A program made the translations under genes and the position numbers. Of a stretch of 57,675 nucleotides of DNA, positions 25,507 to 33,543 are shown piece by piece. Source of the stretch: an uncultured Arenicella sp. (GTDB taxonomy: Bacteria > Pseudomonadota > Gammaproteobacteria > Arenicellales > Arenicellaceae); the NCBI GenBank assembly GCA_938045295.1, contig CALINO010000077.1, positions 1 to 57,675 of the forward strand, written 5' to 3'. The notes under the pieces are model-generated. The model was not told the origin of the DNA and searched no databases. It saw nothing but the letters and a program-made list of their open reading frames with translations. Position 1 is the first letter of the stretch; every line of letters begins with the position of its first letter.

Positions 25507-25974
25507 TCAAATGGGCAATTCATTTTTGCTGATTGGGTGGCGTAAAATGAAACTGGAGTGCACGCCACTTACCCCCTCTAATTTAGTCAGTCTTCTGAGC
25601 AAAAATTCTTCATAGTGGCGCATATCACGAACCAGTACTTTGATTAAAAAGTCAGAATCTTGGCCGGTAACCACGTAGCATTCCATTACTTCGGGCAATT
25701 GAGAGGCGGCTTGCTCAAATTTATCAAAACGGTCTGCGGTGTGTTTGTCCATGGTAACGCTGATCATGGCGGTTAACTTCAGCCCTAACTTTTCTTGGTT
25801 CAGTAGAGTGGTGTGGCCGAGAATAACCCCGTCACTTTCAAGTTGCTTAACGCGGCGTGCACACGGCGTGGGCGATAGGTTAACGCGCTCGGCCAGTTCC
25901 AAGTTGCTAATTCGCGCATTTTTTTGTAATTCATGAAGAATTTGTTTATCAATCTTGTCTAAAGTCATTTTCAT
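25507..25974 (-). CDS. Lrp/AsnC family transcriptional regulator
   Basis: A 155-residue regulator with an N-terminal winged helix (LDKIDKQILHELQKNARISN, then LAERVNLSPTPCARRVKQLE as the helix-turn-helix) and a C-terminal RAM effector domain (AMISVTMDKHTADRFDKFE to LRHPISKNELPI). Such proteins sense amino acids and bind DNA as dimers to octamers. It is divergent from leuA and lies upstream of gapdh-arsJ in the same direction. Control of itself and leuA through the palindrome at 25990-26018 is the simplest reading. Confidence 0.93.
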   Translation of the reverse strand: MKMTLDKIDKQILHELQKNARISNLELAERVNLSPTPCARRVKQLESDGVILGHTTLLNQEKLGLKLTAMISVTMDKHTADRFDKFEQAASQLPEVMECYVVTGQDSDFLIKVLVRDMRHYEEFLLRRLTKLEGVSGVHSSFILRHPISKNELPI

Positions 25975-25989
25975 TAACTAGTAAATCTA

Positions 25990-26018
25990 ATTTATTTAGA
26001 GATAATATCTAAATAAAT
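25990..26018. promoter_or_regulatory. Palindromic operator between the Lrp-type regulator and leuA
   Basis: ATTTATTTAGA and TCTAAATAAAT are perfect 11-bp arms around GATAATA, 16 bases upstream of the regulator start. AT-rich palindromes of this kind are typical Lrp/AsnC sites. A TATAAT for leuA lies at 26064-26069. Confidence 0.6.
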
Positions 26019-26154
26019 GAAAATTTAAATTGATTTTGGTCAAAATAACTCTTTTTGTCTCGTTATAATCTCGTTTTATCAATGTCATGAAACTCGGCAT
26101 TCAATGTTTGTTTTACTGCATTGAATGGGGTACTCGTGATTAAGTATGTAGCAA

Positions 26155-26182
26155 GCCAATTGAGTAAAGCCAATTGAGTAAA
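26155..26182 (+). repeat. Tandem 14-bp duplication before leuA
   Basis: GCCAATTGAGTAAA occurs twice in direct succession, ending nine bases before the leuA ATG. It adjoins the ribosome-binding sequence AAAGGTAG. Confidence 0.85.
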
Positions 26183-26191
26183 GGTAGCCTA

Positions 26192-27841
26192 ATGTCGCAA
26201 TACAATCATAAGAAATACACGCCAATCGTCACTGTTGATAAACAAGATCGCCGTTGGCCGAATAAAACCATTGATCACGCACCTGCGTGGTGCAGTGTGG
26301 ATTTGCGTGACGGTAATCAGGCTCTCATTGACCCGATGACACCGCCGCAAAAGTTGGAAATGTTTGAAATGTTAGTGGCTGTTGGCTTTAAACAAATTGA
26401 AGTGGGTTTTCCGGCGGCGTCGCAAACTGACTTTGATTTTGTGCGCAAGTTGATTACGGAAAATCGCATTCCCGATGACGTTACCATTCAGGTGTTAACT
26501 CAAGCACGTAAAGAGTTGATTGAGCGTACTTATGAGTCATTAGTGGGGGCAAAAAAAGCCATTGTTCACGTTTATAACTCAACCTCTACCGTGCAACGAG
26601 AGCAGGTGTTTAAGCGCTCTAAGGAGGAAATTAAACAAATTGCCATCGATGGTGCAACCTGGGTTAAAGAAGGCGCGGCTAAGCAAAGTGACACTCACTG
26701 GCAGTTTCAGTATTCCCCAGAAAGCTTTACCGGCACGGAAATTGATTATGCGGTTGAAGTGTGTGATGCGGTGATCGATGTATGGCAGCCGACACCGGAA
26801 AATAAAGCCATTATCAATTTGCCTGCTACGGTAGAGGTGGCAATGCCGAATGTGTATGCCGACCAAATAGAGTGGTTCTGCGATAACGTTCGCCAGCGCG
26901 ATGCGATTATTGTTAGCTTACATACGCACAATGACCGCGGCTGCGGTGTGGCGGCTTCTGAGTTGGGCGTATTAGCCGGCGCGGATCGCGTGGAAGGCAC
27001 GTTGTTAGGTAATGGTGAGCGTACCGGCAATATGGACATTGTTACCATGGGCATGAATTTATACAGCGCTGGTGTTGACCCTGAATTGAATTTTTCAATC
27101 ATGGATCGAATCATCAACGTGGTAGAGAAATGTACTCAGCTTAAAGTGCACCCGCGTCACCCGTACGCCGGTGAATTGGTGTTTGCGGCATTTTCAGGCA
27201 GCCATCAAGACGCCATTAATAAATGCTTGGCGTTATACCAAGAAGGCGGCACTTGGGAAGTGGCGTATTTGCCGGTTGACCCGAGAGACTTAGGCCGAAA
27301 TTACCAAGAAGTGATTCGTATTAATTCGCAATCGGGTAAAGGCGGTGTGGCCTATGTGCTTGAGCAAGAGCATGGCATTAAAATGCCTCGCTGGTTGCAG
27401 GTCGATTTTAGCCCTATCGTGCAAGCGCAAGCCGAAGTTACTGAAGCCGAAGTGAGCCCACAAGACATTGCTACGCTGTTCCACAGTACCTATTTAGAAG
27501 CCAATTCATCGATGAAGTTAAATGGTTACCAAGTGAGCCGCTCAGAGGGCATGGATCATTTTGAAGCTGAATTCATTCACAACGGTAATGAGGTGGCGTT
27601 GAAGGGCGAAGGCCGCGGCGTGTTAGAAGCGTTTATTGCAGCGTTAAGCCAGTACTTAGCTAAGCAGCTTGTCATTATTGAGTATAACGAGCACACACTA
27701 GGGCATAACGACGGCTCGGAAGCCATTGCTTATGTGCAAGTGAGCATTGATTCAAAGCGCGTATGCGGCGCTGGTAAGAGCCGAGATATTTTAGGTGCAA
27801 CTTTATCGGCAATTTTGAATGCGGTCGCCAAAGCAATCTAG
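26192..27841 (+). CDS. leuA: 2-isopropylmalate synthase
   Basis: LeuA condenses acetyl-CoA with 2-oxoisovalerate, the first step of leucine synthesis. From the ATG at 26192 (MSQYNHKKYTPI) the protein has 549 residues, the length of the long LeuA type. It shows SVDLRDGNQALIDPM in the TIM barrel, metal ligands in SLHTHNDRGCG, and a C-terminal regulatory domain with HNDGSEAIAYVQVSID that binds leucine. A TTG 18 bases upstream is open but lies in the duplicated leader and is rejected. The divergent Lrp-type gene probably regulates it. Confidence 0.96.
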   Translation: MSQYNHKKYTPIVTVDKQDRRWPNKTIDHAPAWCSVDLRDGNQALIDPMTPPQKLEMFEMLVAVGFKQIEVGFPAASQTDFDFVRKLITENRIPDDVTIQVLTQARKELIERTYESLVGAKKAIVHVYNSTSTVQREQVFKRSKEEIKQIAIDGATWVKEGAAKQSDTHWQFQYSPESFTGTEIDYAVEVCDAVIDVWQPTPENKAIINLPATVEVAMPNVYADQIEWFCDNVRQRDAIIVSLHTHNDRGCGVAASELGVLAGADRVEGTLLGNGERTGNMDIVTMGMNLYSAGVDPELNFSIMDRIINVVEKCTQLKVHPRHPYAGELVFAAFSGSHQDAINKCLALYQEGGTWEVAYLPVDPRDLGRNYQEVIRINSQSGKGGVAYVLEQEHGIKMPRWLQVDFSPIVQAQAEVTEAEVSPQDIATLFHSTYLEANSSMKLNGYQVSRSEGMDHFEAEFIHNGNEVALKGEGRGVLEAFIAALSQYLAKQLVIIEYNEHTLGHNDGSEAIAYVQVSIDSKRVCGAGKSRDILGATLSAILNAVAKAI

Positions 27842-27862
27842 CAATACCTATATTTAAACAAT

Positions 27863-27896
27863 AAAAAGGCCAAGGTGATTAACCTTGGCCTTTTTT
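27863..27896. terminator. Bidirectional intrinsic terminator
   Basis: AAAAAGGCCAAGGT pairs with ACCTTGGCCTTTTT around a five- to six-base loop. It serves leuA on the plus strand and the TonB-dependent receptor on the minus strand. Confidence 0.9.
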
Positions 27897-27925
27897 CTTG
27901 CTAACACTTAGCAAGTGAAGCTGCT

Positions 27926-30265
27926 TTAGAAGTGTTGACGGAAAGTCACACCAACCGTGCGTGGTTGGTTAACACGGAACGACGTGCGCGCCAAACCACC
28001 GCGTTCGCGATCAAACGACAGCAATGCGTTTTCATCAAACAGGTTGTTGATGTAGACGCTCACATTCCACTTATCGGTTTCAAAACCGGCGTTCACATTG
28101 GCAATTTCATAAGAAGGCAGTTCTAAGTCAACCGTATTGACTTCGCCGCCCATCAGATTGCCAAAGACAAAACGGTTGGGGAATACCCCAGCGCCTGGCT
28201 CTTGGTCACCCGGCTGAGTGATACGGTCGCCCACGTGTTGCACTGTGCCTGAAAAGTACAGGTCGCCGTCTGAGCCAAACAGGCTTGATGGGAACGTGTA
28301 AGTCACGGTGGCTGCACCGGACACTTCCGGTACTGACGCCAGGCGATTACCGTCTTCAATGCCGCCTAAGATGTTGCCATTGCCGTCACGAACGGTGCTA
28401 TCAAACTCGGCTTCTAAAATACTGGCCGCAAGAGAGAAATCCCAATTTTCATTAGGCTTGGCTTTCAGCTCCACCTCAACCCCAGTTGAATGCGCGTCAG
28501 GCACATTAAATGAGATACGTGATGAACAACTGCCGGCATCCAAGGTCACTTGAAGGTCTTCAATATCAGCGTAGAACACCGCCGCATTCAATTGGAATAC
28601 GTCGCTTTGTGTTTTCAGGCCAATCTCGTAGTTAGTAAGCCGTTCATCGTCATAGTCTTGAAAACCACCAAAAATTTCTCGGTCGCTGGGCTCACACAAT
28701 GATGCGTTTAATGGGTCATTAACGCCGCCTAAACGAAACCCTTCAGACACTTGTGCGTTCCAACTTAACGAGTCGCTGGCTTCATAATTAAGCAGTAAGC
28801 GAGCGTTGAAACCGTCCGACGACGTGTTATCAACCACGCCGCTGTCTCCATTGGCAAATAAGCCACCGCTGGTAATGGTACGGGTTTCATCGTAGTCGTA
28901 ATAGCGGCCACCAAAAGTGACATTGAGTCGCTCACCGAACTGATAGCTGGCTTCACCAAAGAGTGATATTTGCTCTAGGTCATAAGGCAGGTCTGAGTTA
29001 AACGGGGAGTCTAAATTAGCAAACCCGTTCGCTACAGCCGCTGAAGTGCCCGCGCCTAATGCTAGATCAGTAAAGTTGGCATAACCTGGAGTCGGAAGTC
29101 GCTGAGAATAATCGCGTTCAGTGTCAGAGTAAAAAACACCCACTAACCAATCCAGAGCACCGTCGCTGTTTGAACTTAACCTGACCTCTTGAGTGACTTG
29201 GCTTACTTGCGTTGCGTCGAGTAAGTTAGACGGAATTGAGTTTGCCGCCGGTGAAAAACCTAAGTCTTCGGATACGCTGTGCGTTAACGCACTGGCATCA
29301 CGGCTAACTAAAATTTCACGGTCAGTGAAAGACGTGATTGACGTTAGGTCGAACCCATTAAACCCCGCATTAATTGTTAAGTCGGCAATGGTTAAATCAT
29401 CTTCAAAGCCTTCTCGCAATAATAAATACTGTTGGTTTTCGCCAAAGCTTACGCCTGCCGCGGCGCCTAAGAAATTGAACGTTTCAGCGCGATTATTTCC
29501 GTCGGTCTCAATGTTTTGAATAATTAAACGTGGGGTAATGCTCAAGGAATCATTCGGTTGAAAGGTGAGAGCAAAACGTCCGCCGCTGCGGCTACCACTG
29601 TTTACGTCTTCGCCGCCAGCTGGGCCAAAGGCATCAATGAAACCGGCGTATTCGGTGTGGTAAACCACCGCACGGAAAGCGCCATTTTCAAACGGAGTGT
29701 TGAGCATACCCTTAATGTGGCCGCCGGCTTCGCCGTCCGAAACGCTGTTGAGATTAAACTCAACCGAGCTTTGATGTTCATCCAGATTGGGCTGGTTGGT
29801 AATGTAGCGCAAAGTTCCGCCCACGGAGCCTGAACCAAACAGCGTGCCTTGTGGCCCACGTAAGGTCTCAACCCGGTTCAGGTCATATAAATCCAAATCC
29901 GGTGTGAATAACGACAGTGAAATAACGGATTCATCAAGGTACACGCCCACTTGTTCTTTAACACCGGGTTGGTCACGCACAATTTGCCCGGCTGATACGC
30001 CGCGAACAGACACCTGACTTTGACCAGGCCCTAGGTTTTGAATGGCTAAGCCCGCGACATTGCGCGACAATTCTTCCACATTGGTTGCCCCAGCTCGCTC
30101 AATATCCTTAGCGGTTTGCGCATTGATGGAAAAAGGGACGTCTTGAATTGATTTTGAACGCTTGGTTGCGGTAACCACGATTTCTTCTAATGCAGACTGC
30201 GAATAAGCGGCTGGCATCAGCAAAGTGGTTAGGCATGCGCCCACTAAAGTTTGCTTAAATTTCAT
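27926..30265 (-). CDS. TonB-dependent outer membrane receptor
   Basis: From the ATG at 30265 (strong GGAGAG site upstream) the protein has 779 residues: a signal peptide ending near MPAAYSQS, a TonB-box like EEIVVTATKRS, a plug domain (IQDVPFSINAQTAKDIERAG through ETLRGPQGTLFGSGSVGGTLRYI), and a 22-strand barrel ending in VGVTFRQHF with the terminal phenylalanine. It imports a large or scarce ligand using TonB energy. The ligand is not evident; this subgroup includes siderophore, vitamin and glycan receptors. A GntR/FCD regulator follows upstream on the same strand. Confidence 0.93.
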   Translation of the reverse strand: MKFKQTLVGACLTTLLMPAAYSQSALEEIVVTATKRSKSIQDVPFSINAQTAKDIERAGATNVEELSRNVAGLAIQNLGPGQSQVSVRGVSAGQIVRDQPGVKEQVGVYLDESVISLSLFTPDLDLYDLNRVETLRGPQGTLFGSGSVGGTLRYITNQPNLDEHQSSVEFNLNSVSDGEAGGHIKGMLNTPFENGAFRAVVYHTEYAGFIDAFGPAGGEDVNSGSRSGGRFALTFQPNDSLSITPRLIIQNIETDGNNRAETFNFLGAAAGVSFGENQQYLLLREGFEDDLTIADLTINAGFNGFDLTSITSFTDREILVSRDASALTHSVSEDLGFSPAANSIPSNLLDATQVSQVTQEVRLSSNSDGALDWLVGVFYSDTERDYSQRLPTPGYANFTDLALGAGTSAAVANGFANLDSPFNSDLPYDLEQISLFGEASYQFGERLNVTFGGRYYDYDETRTITSGGLFANGDSGVVDNTSSDGFNARLLLNYEASDSLSWNAQVSEGFRLGGVNDPLNASLCEPSDREIFGGFQDYDDERLTNYEIGLKTQSDVFQLNAAVFYADIEDLQVTLDAGSCSSRISFNVPDAHSTGVEVELKAKPNENWDFSLAASILEAEFDSTVRDGNGNILGGIEDGNRLASVPEVSGAATVTYTFPSSLFGSDGDLYFSGTVQHVGDRITQPGDQEPGAGVFPNRFVFGNLMGGEVNTVDLELPSYEIANVNAGFETDKWNVSVYINNLFDENALLSFDRERGGLARTSFRVNQPRTVGVTFRQHF

Positions 30266-30628
30266 TTTCTCTCCTTCTTTATTATTTGTAGTGAAATACA
30301 ACCACATTCCAAATTGTCTTCATTTAAGCAGGGAGCTATTGCACACTCATATTGTTTTTATTATTAAAGCGCGTTTATCAACTGTTCAATAGACTCCTAA
30401 AAATGCTTAAAAACATGGTTGCGATAACGACTTACATATCATTAACCGCGTAACTAAACGGCTTATTAATGCCGATATAGTAAGCACGTGGGTAAAACTC
30501 TAGAGCAAGAGCGTGATGGTTTCAATACGAATATCATATTAATCTGATACGCATAGACGAAACACACGCCTTGAACTTACCTATGATATTAGCTCAAGCA
30601 GGAAATTAGTGTGAATAAGGCCGGGGAG
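30266..30628. promoter_or_regulatory. Intergenic region with an operator-like palindrome
   Basis: About 360 bases between the regulator gene and the receptor. TATCA and TGATA (30532-30536, 30545-30549) form an 18-bp imperfect palindrome, a plausible site for a GntR/FCD dimer. Nothing else was recognised. Confidence 0.4.
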
Positions 30629-31348
30629 TTACTTGTTGCCTTCTTCTAAAGCGGATGTGATGGTATTCAAGGCGCCTTCCATCAAACTTGATGCGTGCTC
30701 AGCGGCTTCACTTGGTTGGTTGGCGGCAATGGCGTCGTAGATTTTTTTATGATCCGTATAAACGCCCGCTTTGACGCCCGTTCGCATATTGGTAAATCGA
30801 ATACTGACGCGTAATGTGGTGTCAATAATGCGGCCAAGCTGCATGAAAAAACGGTTTTCACTGGCGTTTAATATGCTCAAGTGAAAAGCAATATCGGCTT
30901 CTAAAGGGTCGTCTAAGCCGTCTTCGGCTTTTGCCATGCGTTCAAGAGCGCTGCCAATAGCGGCAATTTTTTCTCTATTCTGACGCTGTGCAGCCAGCAT
31001 TGCAGCTTCAGGTTCCATGGCCACACGCAACTCAGTAAACTCTCGCAGCAATTCTAGCGTTGGGTTGGAGTCGCGAATCCAGCGGAGCACGTCGGCATCA
31101 AATAAATTCCACTCAGTTTCAGGCAATACTCGAATGCCTTGCCTTGCGCGAGAAGTAATTAACCCTTTAGCCGCCAGAGACTTCACGGCTTCGCGGGCGG
31201 CACTGCGGCTGACTTGCATTTGCTCGCAGATAATAGCCTCACTTGGTACTGGATTATGGCTGCCATAAATTCCTTTAATAATGGCGTTGCCAAGCGTTTC
31301 GGCTACCTGTTGAGTAAGATTCATTCCGCGTTGTGGAGTGTTGTTCAT
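30629..31348 (-). CDS. FadR-type (GntR/FCD) transcriptional regulator
   Basis: A 239-residue regulator. The N-terminal winged helix includes IIKGIYGSHNPVPSEAIICEQ and VSRSAAREAVKSLAAKGLI. An all-helical FCD ligand domain follows from about residue 85, with metal-binding histidine and aspartate positions in EADIAFHLSIL and TDHKKIYDAI. FCD regulators usually sense sugar acids or other small carboxylates. Its gene precedes the TonB-dependent receptor, which it may repress. Confidence 0.92.
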   Translation of the reverse strand: MNNTPQRGMNLTQQVAETLGNAIIKGIYGSHNPVPSEAIICEQMQVSRSAAREAVKSLAAKGLITSRARQGIRVLPETEWNLFDADVLRWIRDSNPTLELLREFTELRVAMEPEAAMLAAQRQNREKIAAIGSALERMAKAEDGLDDPLEADIAFHLSILNASENRFFMQLGRIIDTTLRVSIRFTNMRTGVKAGVYTDHKKIYDAIAANQPSEAAEHASSLMEGALNTITSALEEGNK

Positions 31349-31691
31349 TTAAAGTATTCTTATTGTTGTTATATTAGCAATCTTGCCAAATAAAATTACG
31401 GCCAAACGGTTAAGCTAAACCGTCTGTTTATGGTGAGTCAACGTTGCTGAAATTGAGGTGCGTTAAACAATTCAGCCACGCCCTATATACACTAAGGCCG
31501 ATGCATTTGAGTAATTAACAATACATTGTATAAAAATATGATAATTAGCACCAGATCTTCTGAACGTTTTGCTAAATAGTTGGCTGATTAATGTGTTAAC
31601 AAGCCAAGAATAATACCGCTAACAGACATCAAAGCGGCTTTGCATTATTAATCGTTCAACCATTTATCACTATTTAGCTAATATTCAGCCC
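31349..31691. promoter_or_regulatory. Divergent promoter region
   Basis: About 340 bases between the GntR-type gene and the MATE gene. A palindrome ACGGTT/AACCGT with a six-base spacer lies at 31406-31423. No RNA gene was seen. Confidence 0.35.
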
Positions 31692-33050
31692 ATGTTATTG
31701 AGTCGTTCAGCCATTAAAGAAGTGACCTCGCTCGTCAATTTAGCCGCTCCGGTGTCGCTGGCGCAATTGTCAATGGTGGGTATGTCGGCCACCGATGTGT
31801 TAATTGCTGGTCACGCTGGCACCGTGGAACTCGCCGGTATGAACCTCGGGTTTAATACCTGGAATATGATTATTTTATTCTTTATGGGCATTGGCTTGGC
31901 GACCCAACCGCTGGTGGCTAAGCAGTTTGGCGCGGGTTCATTGAGTGGCGTAAAGCATCAGCTTCAACAGTCGATTTGGTTGTGTTTACTTCTTGGTTGT
32001 ATTGCGGCTCTGATCGTTTGGTTAGGGGTGTGGATATTGAGCTTCATCCAGTTTGAAGCGCACATGCTGTCGATTGCACGCCGCTTTCTTATGGTGATGA
32101 GTTTGTGCGCAATACCCATGTGTTTAATGCCCGCATTGCGCGGTAGCTTGGAAGGCATGAGCTTAACGCGAGTGGTTTTTTTAGTGAACTTTGCCGCGTT
32201 TTTGTTGAACATACCGTTGGACTATATCTTGGTGAATGGTTTGTACGGCATGCCGGTATTAGGCGGGGTGGGTTGTGCTTGGGCCACGGTAGTGCTTGTA
32301 TGGTTAAGCTTTTTTGCGGCCGTTGTTATATTGAAAAGGCATAAAAAAGTGAAACAGCATGCGTTGCTCACAAACTTTGAATCGCCTAATTACACCACCA
32401 TTAGAAAAACCTTTGGCATGGGCTTGCCGATTGGTGTGTCTATTATCGTCGAGCTCAGTATGTTTTCCGGTGCGGGCATGTTGATAGCCACCTTAGGGGT
32501 GGTGGAAGCTGGAGCTCATGCGGTGGCTATTACCGTAGCGTCAATCAGTTTTATGTTGTACATGGGGCTGGCGCAAGGGGTAACCATTAGGGCGTCGCAA
32601 TTCTTAGGCGCTGGTAAGCCCGAGGCCGCATGGTATACGGTGAAAGTTGGCACCGTATTTAATATGAGTTTGGCCGCTTTAATTTGCGCCTTGTTTGTGT
32701 TCTATACTGAACCATTAATTCGGCTATTTAGCCAAGATGATAAGGTGGTCGAAGTGGCGGTAGTGCTGTTGTATTTTGGTGCGGCATTTCAGTTGGTGGA
32801 TTGCCTGCAAGTTGCTATTGTTCACGCTCTACGCGCGTATCACGACACCAGTAGCCCGCCAAAATACCAATTATTTGCGTTTTGGGTGGTGGGTTTGCCG
32901 TTGGGTGTGGGCTTAACGTTTGAGCGTTGGTGGCCTGGTTTGAAAGATGCAAAAGGCATGTGGTTTGCTATGGTGGTTAGCCTAACTCTGGCGGGAGTGT
33001 TATTACTTAGGCGCTTGTTGGTTCACCGTAAGCAGGCTCTGGCGGCTTAA
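31692..33050 (+). CDS. MATE family efflux transporter (NorM-like)
   Basis: A 452-residue protein with twelve membrane helices in two MATE halves, starting about at residues 10 and 240. Recognisable segments are NLAAPVSLAQLSMVGMSATDVLIAGHAG in the first helix region and GMGLPIGVSIIVELSMFSGAGML in the second half. MATE proteins extrude cationic drugs and dyes in exchange for sodium or protons. It stands divergent from the GntR-type regulator. A small membrane protein follows 41 bases later. Confidence 0.93.
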   Translation: MLLSRSAIKEVTSLVNLAAPVSLAQLSMVGMSATDVLIAGHAGTVELAGMNLGFNTWNMIILFFMGIGLATQPLVAKQFGAGSLSGVKHQLQQSIWLCLLLGCIAALIVWLGVWILSFIQFEAHMLSIARRFLMVMSLCAIPMCLMPALRGSLEGMSLTRVVFLVNFAAFLLNIPLDYILVNGLYGMPVLGGVGCAWATVVLVWLSFFAAVVILKRHKKVKQHALLTNFESPNYTTIRKTFGMGLPIGVSIIVELSMFSGAGMLIATLGVVEAGAHAVAITVASISFMLYMGLAQGVTIRASQFLGAGKPEAAWYTVKVGTVFNMSLAALICALFVFYTEPLIRLFSQDDKVVEVAVVLLYFGAAFQLVDCLQVAIVHALRAYHDTSSPPKYQLFAFWVVGLPLGVGLTFERWWPGLKDAKGMWFAMVVSLTLAGVLLLRRLLVHRKQALAA

Positions 33051-33091
33051 ATTATGTATGAATTATGGGCTTTTAAAGAACGAGGTTTTTT

Positions 33092-33475
33092 ATGGGAATT
33101 GTAATGACTGTTGCCATGCTGTTGGGCTTAATTGTGTTACGGCCAACACCGTGGAGCAATGATGTTAAAGGTCAGCAAGACCTTCGTTTAGTGACGTTCA
33201 CGGCCGCTGTATTGGTGTTGAGCGGTGTGTGGAACGTGGTTTGGTATGGCTTACGTCACGTTCCTGAATTTTGGGGCTGGGCGGCTATCGTATCTGGGGT
33301 ATCCATGTTGTTGGCGGCATTGATTATTTTTCGAGAACGCAGCAATCCATTGTCAGGAACGGAATCATGGCTGGGGGCAATTAAAGGCTTTGTGGTGCTG
33401 GTGTTGGCCGTTTGTTTTATGTTGTACGCGGTCACTATTGTGCAGATCAATTTAGGCTTACCCATACTCAGGTAA
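33092..33475 (+). CDS. Small four-helix membrane protein
   Basis: A 127-residue protein with four predicted membrane segments: about 2-15, 33-52, 59-78 and 98-120. I recognise no family. A purine-rich stretch (AAAGAACGAGG) lies 5-20 bases before the ATG. It follows the MATE exporter on the same strand and may be expressed with it, but nothing shows a functional link. A hairpin pair follows at 33492-33525. Confidence 0.65.
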   Translation: MGIVMTVAMLLGLIVLRPTPWSNDVKGQQDLRLVTFTAAVLVLSGVWNVVWYGLRHVPEFWGWAAIVSGVSMLLAALIIFRERSNPLSGTESWLGAIKGFVVLVLAVCFMLYAVTIVQINLGLPILR

Positions 33476-33491
33476 CGAGTGGGCATCAATT

Positions 33492-33525
33492 GGCGTGTTA
33501 AACGCCGGGCTAAACACAGCCCGGC
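33492..33525. terminator. Overlapping hairpins between convergent genes
   Basis: GGCGT/ACGCC (33492-33506) and GCCGGGCT/AGCCCGGC (33504-33525) are two mutually exclusive stems. No T-run follows, so termination is likely weak or Rho-dependent. Confidence 0.4.
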
Positions 33526-33543
33526 ACCTGACCTTGGCGATGA

